Assembly (NCBI GenBank): GCA_036374795.1
Contig: DASUTC010000036.1
Span: 1-34,533, forward strand
Reading direction: 5' to 3'
Source: Herpetosiphonaceae bacterium
GTDB taxonomy: Bacteria; Chloroflexota; Chloroflexia; Chloroflexales; Kallotenuaceae
DNA length: 34,533 bases
In this document: positions 25,100-33,934 of the stretch, piece after piece
How the letters are laid out: the number at the start of each line of letters is the position of its first letter
Numbering within the stretch: the stretch's first letter is position 1
Position numbers and translations under genes: made by a program
Notes under the pieces: generated by a model
What the model saw: only the letters and a program-made list of their open reading frames with translations
Told to the model about the DNA's origin: nothing
Databases searched by the model: none

Positions 25100-27355
25100 C
25101 TATTCAGGGGGGCTGTGGAGCGGCAGGCGCATGGTAAACGTGCTGCCGAATCCTTCCCTACTTCTGACCTCGACCTGCCCGCCGTGATGCGTCACAATCT
25201 CCTTGACGAGATAAAGCCCGATGCCCATCCCGCCGATATTCTGCTGCACGGCATTGCTGGCCCGGTAGAAGCGCTGAAAGAGCTGCGGCTGCGCTGCGTC
25301 TGGAACGCCGATCCCCTGATCGCTGACGCTGATCAGCGCATCGTCGCCCTGACGCACGACTCGCACGGTGACGATTCCGCCGCGTGGGCTGTACTTGATC
25401 GCATTCTGCGCCAGATTGTGCAGCGCGCGCGCAAGTCGGGCCGCGTCGCCCTCGACGGTCAGCGACTCATCGGGGCAGATTAACTGGACATAATGACGTG
25501 ATGTTGGCTGTAGCTGCTCCAAAACATGCCGGGCAAGCTCGACCAGCACAACGGGCCGCCGCTCGATGCTGAAACGACCAGTCTGGATCTGCGCAAACTC
25601 GGTCAGCTCATCGATCAGATTGTTGAGCCGCCGCGAGGCCAGATCAATCACCAGAAGCTCGCGCTTGAACCGCTCGCTCGGCGGCGGCTGCTCCTGGGCG
25701 ATCCAGCGCTGCAACAGGTACGTCGCGCTGATCAGCGCGGCGGTCGGTGTTTTCAACTCGTGAGCGGCGATCGATAAGAACTCGTCGCGCGCCTCGACCG
25801 CAGCCCGCGCCTCGCGGTAGAGCCGCGCGTTGTCCACGGCCATTCCTGCACGTACTCCCAGTTCCTCGGCTAAGGCCAGATCTTCGGCATCGTACTGCTG
25901 GCTCGGTTTCTCCGAGAAAAAAATCATCGTGCCCAGCACGCGGCTGCGGGCCGTCAGCGGCACGATAATCGCCGATTGTAGATGAAGCTGCTTCAGCAGG
26001 CGTAGCTGCTCTTCGTCGCGGGCGACATCTTGCAGCAGCGTGTGCGAGACATCGGCGATCAAGAGCGAGTTCTGGTTTTGTAGCACCTGGGCGATCGGCA
26101 GCGGCCACTGCGCATCGATCGGATAGCGCTCACTCATCTGGCGTAGAAGCTGCTCCTTATCAGGGTCGGCGTGGGCGATGACCAGTCGCCGCACCGAGCG
26201 ATCGTCTTCGATCAGATCGATCAGGCAGCTCTCGGCCAGAAACGGCACCGATAGCCGCGCCACCTGCTCAAGCGTCGTCTCGTAGTCAAGCGACGCATTG
26301 AAGATCTTGCTCGCATGAGCAAGAAAGTGCAGCGCATCCTCGGCGTGTTTGCGCTCGGTAATATCCGAGGCCGCGCCAAAGATACGGATCACGCGCTGCT
26401 GAGCGGCGTCCCAAACAGGATAGCCAAACTCGTACAGCCAGCGGACCTCTCCCGCCTTGGTGATGATGCGAAATTGCGTCTCATCTCTCCCGCCTGCCAG
26501 CACTGCCTGCTCGTGGACCTGGACGATCGCCATGTCGTCGGGATGAACCAGGCTGGCCCAATTGCCAAGCGCATCGAACTCCTCAAGCGTGTAGCCGGTG
26601 ATGCGCGTAAACGCATCCGTCACCCACTCGCGGACGAAGCGCCCATCTGGGGCGCGCCGCATGGAATACGCATAATCAGACGTCAGCTCAGCAATCACAC
26701 GATAGCGCCCCTCCGACTCGAGCAGCGCCTCTTGCATCTTCTTGCGCTCGGTGATGTTCTCGATCATAACGATCACAAGCTGCGGCTGGCCCGGTGCCTC
26801 GCAGATCGCCGAAACGGTCTGAAGGCTCCAGAGCACGGTTCCATCCCGGCGGAGGTAGCGCTTCTCGATCTGATAATGCTCCTGCTGCCCGTCAAGCAGC
26901 GACTCCATCTGCGCGCGATCGAGATCGCGATCGTCGTGATACGCCAGCGCCATAACATCCTGGCGGCTCAGCTCGGCCTCGCTGTAGCCGAGCAGACGCT
27001 GGAGCGCCGGATTAGTATCGACGATGCGGCCTGCCAGATCGGTGAGCGCGATGCCGATCGCCGCGCCGTCGAAGAGCGCGCGGAAGCGCTCTTCACTGCT
27101 CAGCAGCGCCTCGGTCGTCCGCTGATGTTCGATCGAGTCGCGGGTGTGGGTGCTTACTAACGCCTGATGCGCCGCAATCAACGCCTGGTAGGTGTTTTGC
27201 TCAAGACGAGCCTGCGCCGCCGTCTCCTGAGCGGATTGTAGCTCCGCTTGCAGCGCATCGATCGTTGCAAGCAGCGCCTGGGCCTGGTCGGTGGTCGGGC
27301 TTACCCCGGCGGCGAGCTGGTTTCGGATGGTGTCAACGATCGCGGCTTCGGTCAT
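25100..27355 (-). CDS. Soluble PAS-PAS-GAF sensor histidine kinase
   Basis: This 751-residue protein starts at ATG 27355 with GAGG 6 nt upstream. Domains in order: N-terminal coiled coil (~20-90), PAS with PAC (~86-210), a second PAS_3-type domain (~215-340, YTLEEF...WASLVHPDD), GAF (~360-515), HisKA with phospho-acceptor His532 in AAHELKTP, and HATPase_c with N-box Asn651 (NLAQNAIKYSP), G1 DQGIGVP (679-685) and G2 GMGIGLYL (709-716). All catalytic motifs are intact. No transmembrane segment is seen, so it senses a cytoplasmic signal; the ligand is unknown. No response regulator is adjacent, making it an orphan kinase here. It converges on the RNase Z-like gene with no space for a terminator. 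Confidence 0.93.
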   Translation of the reverse strand: MTEAAIVDTIRNQLAAGVSPTTDQAQALLATIDALQAELQSAQETAAQARLEQNTYQALIAAHQALVSTHTRDSIEHQRTTEALLSSEERFRALFDGAAIGIALTDLAGRIVDTNPALQRLLGYSEAELSRQDVMALAYHDDRDLDRAQMESLLDGQQEHYQIEKRYLRRDGTVLWSLQTVSAICEAPGQPQLVIVMIENITERKKMQEALLESEGRYRVIAELTSDYAYSMRRAPDGRFVREWVTDAFTRITGYTLEEFDALGNWASLVHPDDMAIVQVHEQAVLAGGRDETQFRIITKAGEVRWLYEFGYPVWDAAQQRVIRIFGAASDITERKHAEDALHFLAHASKIFNASLDYETTLEQVARLSVPFLAESCLIDLIEDDRSVRRLVIAHADPDKEQLLRQMSERYPIDAQWPLPIAQVLQNQNSLLIADVSHTLLQDVARDEEQLRLLKQLHLQSAIIVPLTARSRVLGTMIFFSEKPSQQYDAEDLALAEELGVRAGMAVDNARLYREARAAVEARDEFLSIAAHELKTPTAALISATYLLQRWIAQEQPPPSERFKRELLVIDLASRRLNNLIDELTEFAQIQTGRFSIERRPVVLVELARHVLEQLQPTSRHYVQLICPDESLTVEGDAARLARALHNLAQNAIKYSPRGGIVTVRVVRQGDDALISVSDQGIGVPDAAQPQLFQRFYRASNAVQQNIGGMGIGLYLVKEIVTHHGGQVEVRSREGFGSTFTMRLPLHSPPE

Positions 27356-27777
27356 GCGAAACCTCTTTTCGTTCTAGGATCGCGCTGTAGGTGCAGCGTT
27401 GAAGCGTACAGCGAGATCGCCCCTTTGGTGCTGAGCATCGCACGCGGCGCTAAGTGAAGATCTGGCACTCACGCGCCTGGACTGGGGGCTGACTCAAGAA
27501 GTATCTGTAGCGAGAGATTGCGTCGAATAGCGGGATCAGCACGAGTACAGCGTTGGACCTGCTGGCTATCCACCGGTGTCATGCCCTGGACTGTTGGGTT
27601 ATTAGGAAAGCAATGTGCCGGTAGGAACTATTGTAGCAAGCGGTGTCAACTCAGGGAACAAACGACAAGCAAAGAACAAAGAACAAACGTTTGCTGCTGT
27701 TCTTTGTTCGGTTGTTCTGGCTTCCTGCGTACATGCGTGCGGTTCTGCGCAAGATCGGTTGCGCGATGCTGCGCAGA
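27356..27777. other. Intergenic gap with A-rich repeat hairpin
   Basis: No supported gene lies in these 422 bp. A stem-loop with perfect 12-base arms GAACAAAGAACA (27674-27685) and TGTTCTTTGTTC (27698-27709) and a 12-nt loop is visible. It is of the same AAC-AAAG style as repeats at 29583-29610 and 31386-31435, and may act as a terminator for the decarboxylase-like gene (minus strand). Confidence 0.5.
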
Positions 27778-28422
27778 TCAGCGCGCTGCGCCGCCTGTGC
27801 CGTCGAGTGTGCGGGGCGGGTGTACCACGAGATCGAACGGTTTCATGGCGACGGCAAAGAGCGGCCTCGCGCCGACACGGTAGGGAAAGCGCTCCGACCA
27901 CGCAGCCACCCGAAGACCGGCGCGGCCCAGCCGGGCTGAGGCGAGCGCGAGTGCCCGTAGCCGCCGCTGGCTCCGCTCGCCAAAGACTGGCACGGCAACG
28001 GGAAGACGCGGCAGCAGCGCGGTGCGCGGATCGATGTGGAGCGTGGCGACCAGACCGTCGGCGTCGGCGATCTGCACGGTCGAGTCGCGCCAGTCGAACC
28101 GAGCCAGCACTTTTGGCAGGCCCCAGATGTGGTGCCCACTCGCCTGCGAGGCGCGGCTATCGACCCAGATTGCATGCACGTGCAATCCAGGGTGCGCGCC
28201 GCGCCGGACGAGCGCGCCGACGATCAGCTCATCGTAGCGCAGCGTGCCCGCGAGATGGCGGATCAGCGCGACGACCAGCCAGCGCGCGCCGAGCAGCGGT
28301 TTCAGGTCCGGCGGCACCGGCACGGCTTGGTCGGCGCGGAATAGCCCGATCCACGCGCCGCCGCACGTGTGCCAGGGCGCGGGCGGGTAGCTCACGGCGG
28401 GTGCTGGATCGGGCAGGCACAT
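27778..28422 (-). CDS. Acetoacetate decarboxylase-superfamily protein
   Basis: This 214-residue protein is recognised by the pattern PWHTCGGAWIGLFRAD, TLRYDELIVGALVRRG, GLHVHAIWVDSRASQASGHHIWGLPKVLARFDW, typical of the ADC-like beta-barrel family. The catalytic Lys of true acetoacetate decarboxylase could not be placed with certainty, so the reaction is unknown. The start ATG 28422 lies 15 bp after the stop of the aldo/keto reductase gene on the same strand, which suggests one operon. A weak ribosome-binding site fits coupled translation. Confidence 0.75.
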   Translation of the reverse strand: MCLPDPAPAVSYPPAPWHTCGGAWIGLFRADQAVPVPPDLKPLLGARWLVVALIRHLAGTLRYDELIVGALVRRGAHPGLHVHAIWVDSRASQASGHHIWGLPKVLARFDWRDSTVQIADADGLVATLHIDPRTALLPRLPVAVPVFGERSQRRLRALALASARLGRAGLRVAAWSERFPYRVGARPLFAVAMKPFDLVVHPPRTLDGTGGAAR

Positions 28423-28437
28423 CGCAGCGCTCAGGCG

Positions 28438-29340
28438 CTAATACGCCACCGCGAACGGCTCGCTGTTCTCTTTCCAGGCCATCGTCTTGCTGTCGTAGAT
28501 CCAGAAGATCGGGCTGCGGTCGGAGGGCTTGTCGTTTTCGATCAGGCCGCGCGCCTCATGGATCAGCGACCCCAGCTCCTGCTCGCTCAGCGGCGTGATG
28601 CTCTGGGCCAGCCGCACGTTCTCATCGATCTGCGCCTCGTCGTCCATGCCCAGGATCGCCAGGCTCACGCCCGGCAGACCGAGCGAGTAGCGCAGGGCCA
28701 GCGCGCGCTGCTGTAGCTCGCCGTGGCCGTACACTTTCATCGCGATCACGCCAGCCTGCTTGCGCTGCGCGACCGGCAGCAGCAGATCCTCCGGCCCGTT
28801 CACCAGCCGGTCGATCGCGCCGAGCGCCACCAGCACCGTATCGAAATCGTAGCGCTCAAGCGCCTGCGCCAGCACGGCGGGCCGCGCGTGGCCGGTAATG
28901 CCGACGAAGCGCGTCATGCCCTGGCGGCGAGCCTCCTCAAGCGCGCTGATTGCGCCATCGGCAGCCAGCGCCGCCTCCAGATCGGCCATCGAGTTGATCG
29001 CATGGATTTGCAGCAGATCCACGTGATCGGTCTGAAGCTCCTTCAGGTTTTGTTGCAGCTCGGCCAGCACGTCGTCGCGGCGGCGCTTGTTGATCTTGGT
29101 CGCCAGGAAGACCTCGTCGCGGCGGCTTTTCATCACCTCGCCGAGCTTGGGCTGGCTGCCGTAGTCGGGGCTGGTGTCGAGGTAGGTGATGCCCTGATCG
29201 ATGGCGTGGTTGAGCAGCCGGGCGGACTTATTGATCAGCGGCGCGTCCATCACTTTGATCTTGCCCAGCGGCGCGGTGCCGTAGCCGAGGATCGGCACCT
29301 GAACGCCTGTTTTGCCGAGCGGACGATGTGGGAGTGCCAT
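28438..29340 (-). CDS. Aldo/keto reductase
   Basis: This 300-residue protein starts at ATG 29340 with AAGGAAG 5 nt upstream; frame extension beyond this runs into intergenic repeats and is not coding. The (beta/alpha)8 barrel is recognised by RPLGKTGVQVPILGYGTAPLG, the catalytic Asp and Tyr in YLDTSPDYGSQPKLGEVM, Lys in LATKINKR, and His in LLQIHAI, the AKR tetrad. GLPGVSLAILGMDD near the end fits the cofactor-binding region. It would reduce carbonyls with NADPH; the substrate is unknown. It is the first gene of a two-gene unit with the decarboxylase-like protein. Confidence 0.9.
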   Translation of the reverse strand: MALPHRPLGKTGVQVPILGYGTAPLGKIKVMDAPLINKSARLLNHAIDQGITYLDTSPDYGSQPKLGEVMKSRRDEVFLATKINKRRRDDVLAELQQNLKELQTDHVDLLQIHAINSMADLEAALAADGAISALEEARRQGMTRFVGITGHARPAVLAQALERYDFDTVLVALGAIDRLVNGPEDLLLPVAQRKQAGVIAMKVYGHGELQQRALALRYSLGLPGVSLAILGMDDEAQIDENVRLAQSITPLSEQELGSLIHEARGLIENDKPSDRSPIFWIYDSKTMAWKENSEPFAVAY

Positions 29341-29582
29341 GCGCTTCCTTCCTTTCGATCGGTGAGTCCGAGAGGATGCCGTGTCAGCAACCTGCGTACC
29401 GCCGTCTGCGCCCTGGATACGCGGGCACATGAATTGATGTAGGCAGCCCTTGCCGACACCGTCGGGCGTCTCGCTGCATCGCCTGTCGCATGCGGTGGTA
29501 CGGTAGGCCGGGGGACGCAAGAACCAAGACGCAGGGTGCCCATGCCGGGTGCCCTTTGGGCATGGCACCCGCCTGGCACCCG

Positions 29583-29675
29583 GAACCAAGAACCAAGAAC
29601 CAAGAACAAAGGAGAGCCTTGAATTTGAAACTTTGAACTCCGAACTCGAAACTTGAAACTCGAAACTCGAAACTC
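29583..29675. repeat. Heptad tandem repeats upstream of larE
   Basis: GAACCAA is repeated three times (29583-29603), and GAAACT(T/C) four times in a row (29648-29675), preceded by GAACTCC/GAACTCG variants, giving a 7-bp period. The larE ribosome-binding site (GGAAGAGGAAGGG) follows immediately. No gene is supported in the divergent 29341-29689 gap; any open frames here are repeat artefacts. Confidence 0.65.
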
Positions 29676-29689
29676 GGAAGAGGAAGGGC

Positions 29690-30529
29690 ATGGAATCTGA
29701 TCTACAGGCGAAATATCAGCGGCTCCGGCAGACGCTGACCGATATGGAATCGGCGCTGGTGGCGTTTTCGGGCGGCGTGGACAGCACGCTGCTGCTCAAG
29801 GTGGCCGCCGATGTGCTGGGCGCGCGCTGCGTGGCCGCGACCGCCGACTCGGAGACGTATCCACGCGAGGAGCTGGACGAGGCGCGGCGGCTGGCGCGGG
29901 CGATCGGCGTCGAGCATGTCGTGGTGCGCACCGACGAGCTGGCCGACGAGCGCTACGCCGCCAATCGGCCCGATCGCTGCTACCACTGCAAGCAAACGCT
30001 GTTCACGGCGCTCTTTCCGCTGGCACACCAGCGCGATCTGGCCTGGGTGGCCTACGGCGCGATGGCCGACGACATGGGCGATCACCGGCCAGGGCATCAG
30101 GCGGCGCTAGAGTGGAACGTGCGCAGCCCGCTGCTTGAGGCGGGCCTGACCAAGACGGAGATTCGCGAGCTGTCGCGGCGGCTGGGGTTGGACACGTGGA
30201 ACAAGCCGTCATTCGCCTGTCTGTCGTCGCGCGTGCCCTACGGCCAGACGATCGACGGGGAGCAGCTTCGGCAGATCGACGCCGCCGAGCGCGCGTTGCG
30301 TGAGCTTGGCTTTAGCGGCTTTCGGGTGCGGCACCACGGCGATATTGCCCGGCTGGAGCTGGCGCTGGACGATCTGCCGCGCGCGCTTGAGCTACGCGAG
30401 GCGCTGGTCGAGCGGCTCAAGGCGCTGGGCTACATCTACGTGACGCTGGACTTGCAGGGGTTTCGCAGCGGCAGCATGAACGAGCCGCTCAGACGACGGC
30501 AGCCGCAGACGATTGAGCTGATTGGATAG
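29690..30529 (+). CDS. larE: LarE, ATP-dependent sacrificial sulfur transferase
   Basis: This 279-residue protein starts at ATG 29690 with an AGGAAGGG signal 2-3 nt upstream. It has the PP-loop SGGVDS (residues 27-32) for adenylation, RCYHC (Cys97, Cys100), and the strongly conserved WNKPSFACLSSRVPYG with Cys177. Cys177 corresponds to Cys176 of Lactobacillus plantarum LarE, the sulfur donor that is converted to dehydroalanine. LarE installs sulfur on the biscarboxylated nicotinate nucleotide during synthesis of the nickel-pincer nucleotide cofactor of lactate racemase and other LarA-family enzymes. larB follows after 3 bp, confirming the pathway. Confidence 0.95.
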   Translation: MESDLQAKYQRLRQTLTDMESALVAFSGGVDSTLLLKVAADVLGARCVAATADSETYPREELDEARRLARAIGVEHVVVRTDELADERYAANRPDRCYHCKQTLFTALFPLAHQRDLAWVAYGAMADDMGDHRPGHQAALEWNVRSPLLEAGLTKTEIRELSRRLGLDTWNKPSFACLSSRVPYGQTIDGEQLRQIDAAERALRELGFSGFRVRHHGDIARLELALDDLPRALELREALVERLKALGYIYVTLDLQGFRSGSMNEPLRRRQPQTIELIG

Positions 30530-30532
30530 CAT

Positions 30533-31372
30533 ATGACAGCACAGCATGAGTGGCCCGCGCCCGACTCCGATGGCGCGTCGGCGGTGCGCGATCCGTTCCA
30601 TGACCTGCGGATCGCGCTGTTCGGCGGCGACGAGTCCGAGGCCGTGGACTCCTTCGCCCATCTCGATCCCCGGCGCGAGCAGCGCAAGGGTGTGCCGGAG
30701 GTGATTCTGGCCGGGCCGAAGCAACCTGAGCAGGTCGTCGCGGTCGCGCAGCGTTTTCTGGAGCGTGTCGGGCGGGCGATCATCAGCCGCACGCCGCCCG
30801 CGACGCTCGGCGCGCTGGAGCAGGCCTTCGGCGACTCGGTGGCGTGGGAGCGCTACGATGCGGCCCAGGTGGTGGTGCTGCGTCGCCACGGCCTGCTCCG
30901 TCCACAGACGGGCGGGCAGGTAGGCATTATCACCGCTGGCACTGCCGACGTGCCACGGGCCGAGGAAGCCGCCGTGGTCTGCCGCGAGATGGGCTGCGAG
31001 GTGCATCTGGTCTGCGATGTCGGCGTGGCCGGTCTGCACCGGCTGATCGAGCCGCTGCGGCGCATGATGGGCACGCCCGTCGATGTGATCGTGGTGGCGG
31101 CGGGCATGGACGGCGCGCTGCCCTCGGTCGTCGCCGGGCTGGTGGACGTGCCGGTGATCGGGCTGCCAACCTCGGTGGGCTACGGCATAGGCGGCCAGGG
31201 CCAGGCCGCGCTGCTCTCGATGCTTCAGACGTGCTCGCCCGGTCTGGCGGTGGTCAACATCGACAACGGCGTCGGCGCTGGCGCGATGGCGGCGGTGATT
31301 GCGAATAATGTAGCGCGGGCGAGAACAAAGACGCCCAGAGAGCACCCGGAACAACGAACAGCAGGCCGTTAG
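30533..31372 (+). CDS. larB: LarB, pyridinium-3,5-biscarboxylic acid mononucleotide synthase
   Basis: This 279-residue protein starts 3 bp after larE. The N-terminal part (HLDPRREQRKGVPEVILAGPK) and the PurE/AIR-carboxylase-like C-terminal domain (VGIITAGTADVPRAEEAAVV...VVAAGMDGALPSVVAGLVDVPVIGLPTSVGYG) match LarB. LarB carboxylates and hydrolyses nicotinic acid adenine dinucleotide as the first step to the nickel-pincer cofactor. The last ~15 residues (TKTPREHPEQRTAGR) run into an A-rich repeat and look like a recently added tail. larC and larA are not in the window. Confidence 0.93.
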   Translation: MTAQHEWPAPDSDGASAVRDPFHDLRIALFGGDESEAVDSFAHLDPRREQRKGVPEVILAGPKQPEQVVAVAQRFLERVGRAIISRTPPATLGALEQAFGDSVAWERYDAAQVVVLRRHGLLRPQTGGQVGIITAGTADVPRAEEAAVVCREMGCEVHLVCDVGVAGLHRLIEPLRRMMGTPVDVIVVAAGMDGALPSVVAGLVDVPVIGLPTSVGYGIGGQGQAALLSMLQTCSPGLAVVNIDNGVGAGAMAAVIANNVARARTKTPREHPEQRTAGR

Positions 31373-31385
31373 GCGGGAAACAAAA

Positions 31386-31435
31386 GAACAAGGGAACAAA
31401 GGAACAAAACGTTCAACGTCCTTGCTCCCTTGTTC
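31386..31435. terminator. A-rich repeat hairpin between larB and GGDEF gene
   Basis: GAACAAGGGAACAAAGGA (31386-31403) pairs with TCCTTGCTCCCTTGTTC (31419-31435) with only small mismatches. It lies between convergent genes, so it may terminate both; it belongs to the same A-rich family as the elements at 27674 and 29583. Confidence 0.5.
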
Positions 31436-31487
31436 CCTGGTGCAATATCAAGCAACCTTTGCGGGAAACGATACCTACCATGCTGCA

Positions 31488-32567
31488 CTAGACCGCCGCC
31501 ACCACACAGTTCTTGCCCTGGCCTTTGGCCTGATCGATGGCGCGCTCTCCAGCATGGATCAGCGCCTCGACGGTCGCGCCGTGGTGCGGGTAGGTCGCGA
31601 CGCCGATCGAGATCGTGATTGGAAACGGCCAGTTGCACGAGGCCTCCTGCACCGCGTTGCGCAGACGCTCTCCCAGTATCACGCCGTGCTCCAGCAGCGT
31701 GTTCGGCAGCAGCACCAGGAACTCGTCGCCGACACGCCAGCGCGCGAGAAAATCGCTCGGTCGCAGGCGCTCATGCAGCGTGTGGCTCAACTGCTGCAGC
31801 ATCGTGTCGCCGACGGCATAGCCCAGCTCGTTGTAGCGGCGCAGATTATCGCCGTCGATCAGCAGCACCGTGAACGGCTGCCCGGTCGTGCCGGCCTTCA
31901 TGATCGCCGCCGTCAGCGCCTGTGTCGCGGCTCGCAGATTGGGCAATCCCGTCACCGGGTCGGTGTTCGCCAACTGCTGCGACTCGTCGAGCATCTGGCC
32001 GAGGGCGACCATGCGGTGCAGCATGTCATCGACGATATAGTGGAGATCGTAGGTCTGCGGCAGCATCGCGGCGTGAAAGGTGGCGGTCGGGGCGCAGACC
32101 TGCGTGCGCGTCTCCGCGATCACCGTGCGCAACTGTCCCAGAATATCGGCGGGCGATACCCGCTCGGTGCCCGTGTAATGAATAATCGCGATCGTCGCGA
32201 CCGGCACCCGTAGTCCAAAGCGCTCCGCCTCCTGGTTGAGCCGATCGACGAGCAGGTGTCCGAGCGTGGCATGTGTCGCGTGATCCTGGCTCGTCAGCAC
32301 GAACACAAACTCATCGCCGCCAATGCGATAGATCGGGGCGCTCAGCTCTTCCGCCAGGATGATCGCCACCCAGCGCAGAACGGCATCGCCCTGGCTGGCG
32401 TCGTGAGCCAGCGAGGAGAACGCATTCAGATCCAGCGATACCAGCGACATCGGCGCGCGCAGGGAGTCGGCGCAGTAGGTGATCAGCCAGTCGGCGAAAG
32501 ATAGCAGATTACGACAGCCCGTAAGCACATCGGTGCGGGACAGAGAAGGGGGTGAAGAAAACATCAT
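31488..32567 (-). CDS. Tandem GGDEF-domain protein
   Basis: This 359-residue protein starts at ATG 32567 or the adjacent ATG 32564 (AGGAG is 3 and 6 nt upstream, favouring 32564). It contains two GGDEF domains and nothing else recognisable. The first (~10-155) keeps the active-site motif G83-G84-D-E-F with metal Asp46 in LDLNAF. The second (~200-355; NTDPVTGLPN, DGDNLRRYNELGYAVGD) has R-V280-like change: the motif reads V-G-D-E-F at 279-283. Diguanylate cyclases make c-di-GMP from two GTP; the first domain could be active, the second is probably impaired or regulatory. There is no transmembrane segment or sensor domain. It converges with larB. Confidence 0.88.
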   Translation of the reverse strand: MMFSSPPSLSRTDVLTGCRNLLSFADWLITYCADSLRAPMSLVSLDLNAFSSLAHDASQGDAVLRWVAIILAEELSAPIYRIGGDEFVFVLTSQDHATHATLGHLLVDRLNQEAERFGLRVPVATIAIIHYTGTERVSPADILGQLRTVIAETRTQVCAPTATFHAAMLPQTYDLHYIVDDMLHRMVALGQMLDESQQLANTDPVTGLPNLRAATQALTAAIMKAGTTGQPFTVLLIDGDNLRRYNELGYAVGDTMLQQLSHTLHERLRPSDFLARWRVGDEFLVLLPNTLLEHGVILGERLRNAVQEASCNWPFPITISIGVATYPHHGATVEALIHAGERAIDQAKGQGKNCVVAAV

Positions 32568-32958
32568 GTTCTCCTGAGACGATCGGCATGGTGCTGCGCA
32601 CGTCGCTTCGACGAGTATTGGGTTGACATAATTATTTATGTGCGATAGCTGGATCAGCCTGCTCTGGCGATTAGCAGGTAGTTCGCAGCGTTCGGATGCA
32701 CTCTAAGTGTACCTCTGTTAAAGAAAATGCGTGCGCCGAGCCAATTGTCAAAAAGGTGTCAACGCTCTTAAGCCGGGCCTGAGCGAGGATCGATGAGGAG
32801 CGAGCAGTTCCAGGCGCTCAACGCTGACGTGGCCGCAGAGTACAGCGCCGATCCAGGGCGGATCAGCGCTGTATATGAGCGCGGAGCTTGACAGTATCCG
32901 GGCTGCGCTCTGTCGCGCTGGCTGCGGCTGGCTCCGTGGCCGGATCGAGCGCGTGGTT
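32568..32958. other. Intergenic gap without a recognisable gene
   Basis: These 391 bp lie upstream of the GGDEF gene and downstream of the receiver-like gene, both on the minus strand. An AT-rich patch (32622-32640) includes TTGACA on the plus strand, but no plus-strand gene follows. No coding region or RNA gene is supported. Confidence 0.4.
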
Positions 32959-33876
32959 CTACTCGGTATTGAATGGATCGAGCCGGAGCAACTGCTGCCG
33001 GTTGAGATGAGCACTGATGCGCTCCGGTAGCTCATTGATGCAGGCATAGACGCGACTATCCTCGTAGAGCCTGCGCTCCACGAAGTGCTGCACGATCTCA
33101 CGCCGCTCCCAGCCGTGCAGGAAGCGCCGCAGAATCTCGCTATGCAGGGGAAAGCGGGTCTGCCACTGCTCGACGATCGCCTCCAGGCGCTGCCGCGCGG
33201 CCTGCTGGCTGCCGAACGAGCGGATCAGACGCTCGACCCGCGCGATCTCTTCGCTGGTCATCAGCGCATGCTGCTTGCTACGTCCCGGCGACGGATATGG
33301 CGTGAGCCAGCGTAGCAGCAGCGCGGCATCTTCCGGCGTCCAGATGGCAATCTGTGTCGCCAGCGCCGACTCCAGCATGCGCTGCGCGATGCTCTGGCAG
33401 CTCTGGATCATCTGGATTACCTGTGGCGGGGCGGCAAGATGCGGGATCGGCGCTGGCTGCGCTGCGAGCGACCACAGCGAAAATGCCGCGTCGTCGCTGA
33501 GCGGCATGGCCTCCAGGCGCTGGCACCCGACCGCCAATGCCTCGTCCTCTTGTTCCGGCGTGGGCGCTGCGGCAACACCGATCAGCCAGGCCAGGTTGAT
33601 CTCGCGCAGCCGCATCTGCCGCGCCAGCGCCGCGACCAGCAACACGCCCGATAGCTCAGGAAAGCCCGGCTCTGTGGCATGCACATCCACCAGCACGAGC
33701 ATGTGTTGATCCGGCTCCGTGGCTCTGAGCAGCCACCGCGCCTGCGTGTATCCGGTGAGCAGCGAGCACGCGACATGGATCTTGAAGCCGTAGGCGGCCA
33801 GCCGACGCCGCTGCCGCGAGAGCGCCGATCCTGTGGAGATCAGGAGCGCGGAAGGCTGAGATATACGCTGGCTCAT
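32959..33876 (-). CDS. Receiver-like domain protein of unknown function
   Basis: This 305-residue protein starts at ATG 33876, with GAGGAG ~12 nt upstream; upstream frame extension would overlap the HTH gene and carries no conserved features. Residues ~8-140 resemble a response-regulator receiver fold (ALLISTGSALSRQRRRLAAYGFKIHVA...LVLVDVHATEPGFPELSGVLLVAALARQ), with Asp in VDVHA at the phospho-acceptor position, but other receiver signature residues are unclear. The C-terminal half is helical (SEEIARVERLIRSFGSQQAARQRLEAIVEQWQTRF) and unassigned. It lies 58 bp after a small winged-helix gene on the same strand, so the two could form a regulatory unit. Confidence 0.6.
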   Translation of the reverse strand: MSQRISQPSALLISTGSALSRQRRRLAAYGFKIHVACSLLTGYTQARWLLRATEPDQHMLVLVDVHATEPGFPELSGVLLVAALARQMRLREINLAWLIGVAAAPTPEQEDEALAVGCQRLEAMPLSDDAAFSLWSLAAQPAPIPHLAAPPQVIQMIQSCQSIAQRMLESALATQIAIWTPEDAALLLRWLTPYPSPGRSKQHALMTSEEIARVERLIRSFGSQQAARQRLEAIVEQWQTRFPLHSEILRRFLHGWERREIVQHFVERRLYEDSRVYACINELPERISAHLNRQQLLRLDPFNTE

Positions 33877-33934
33877 AGGCGCTCGACACTCCTCACGATC
33901 TGACGAGACACTCGGCTCAGCATTGACCAGCGCA

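Noticed and set aside
26315-27160. A 281-residue plus-strand open frame opposite the histidine kinase
   Set aside because: Shadow of the PAS-encoding region; the minus strand protein has intact catalytic motifs.
27739-27767. Partial likeness to the palindrome at 18404 (GCGGTTCTGCGCAAG...)
   Set aside because: The match is imperfect, lacks the mirrored arm, and lies by a GC-rich patch where TGCGCA words are common.
29341-29691. N-terminal extension of the aldo/keto reductase frame
   Set aside because: It translates heptad repeats into S-F-E-F-x-V-like strings; the real start is ATG 29340 with a good ribosome-binding site.
32623-32651. TTGACA with an AT-rich spacer on the plus strand
   Set aside because: No convincing -10 hexamer and no plus-strand gene follows.
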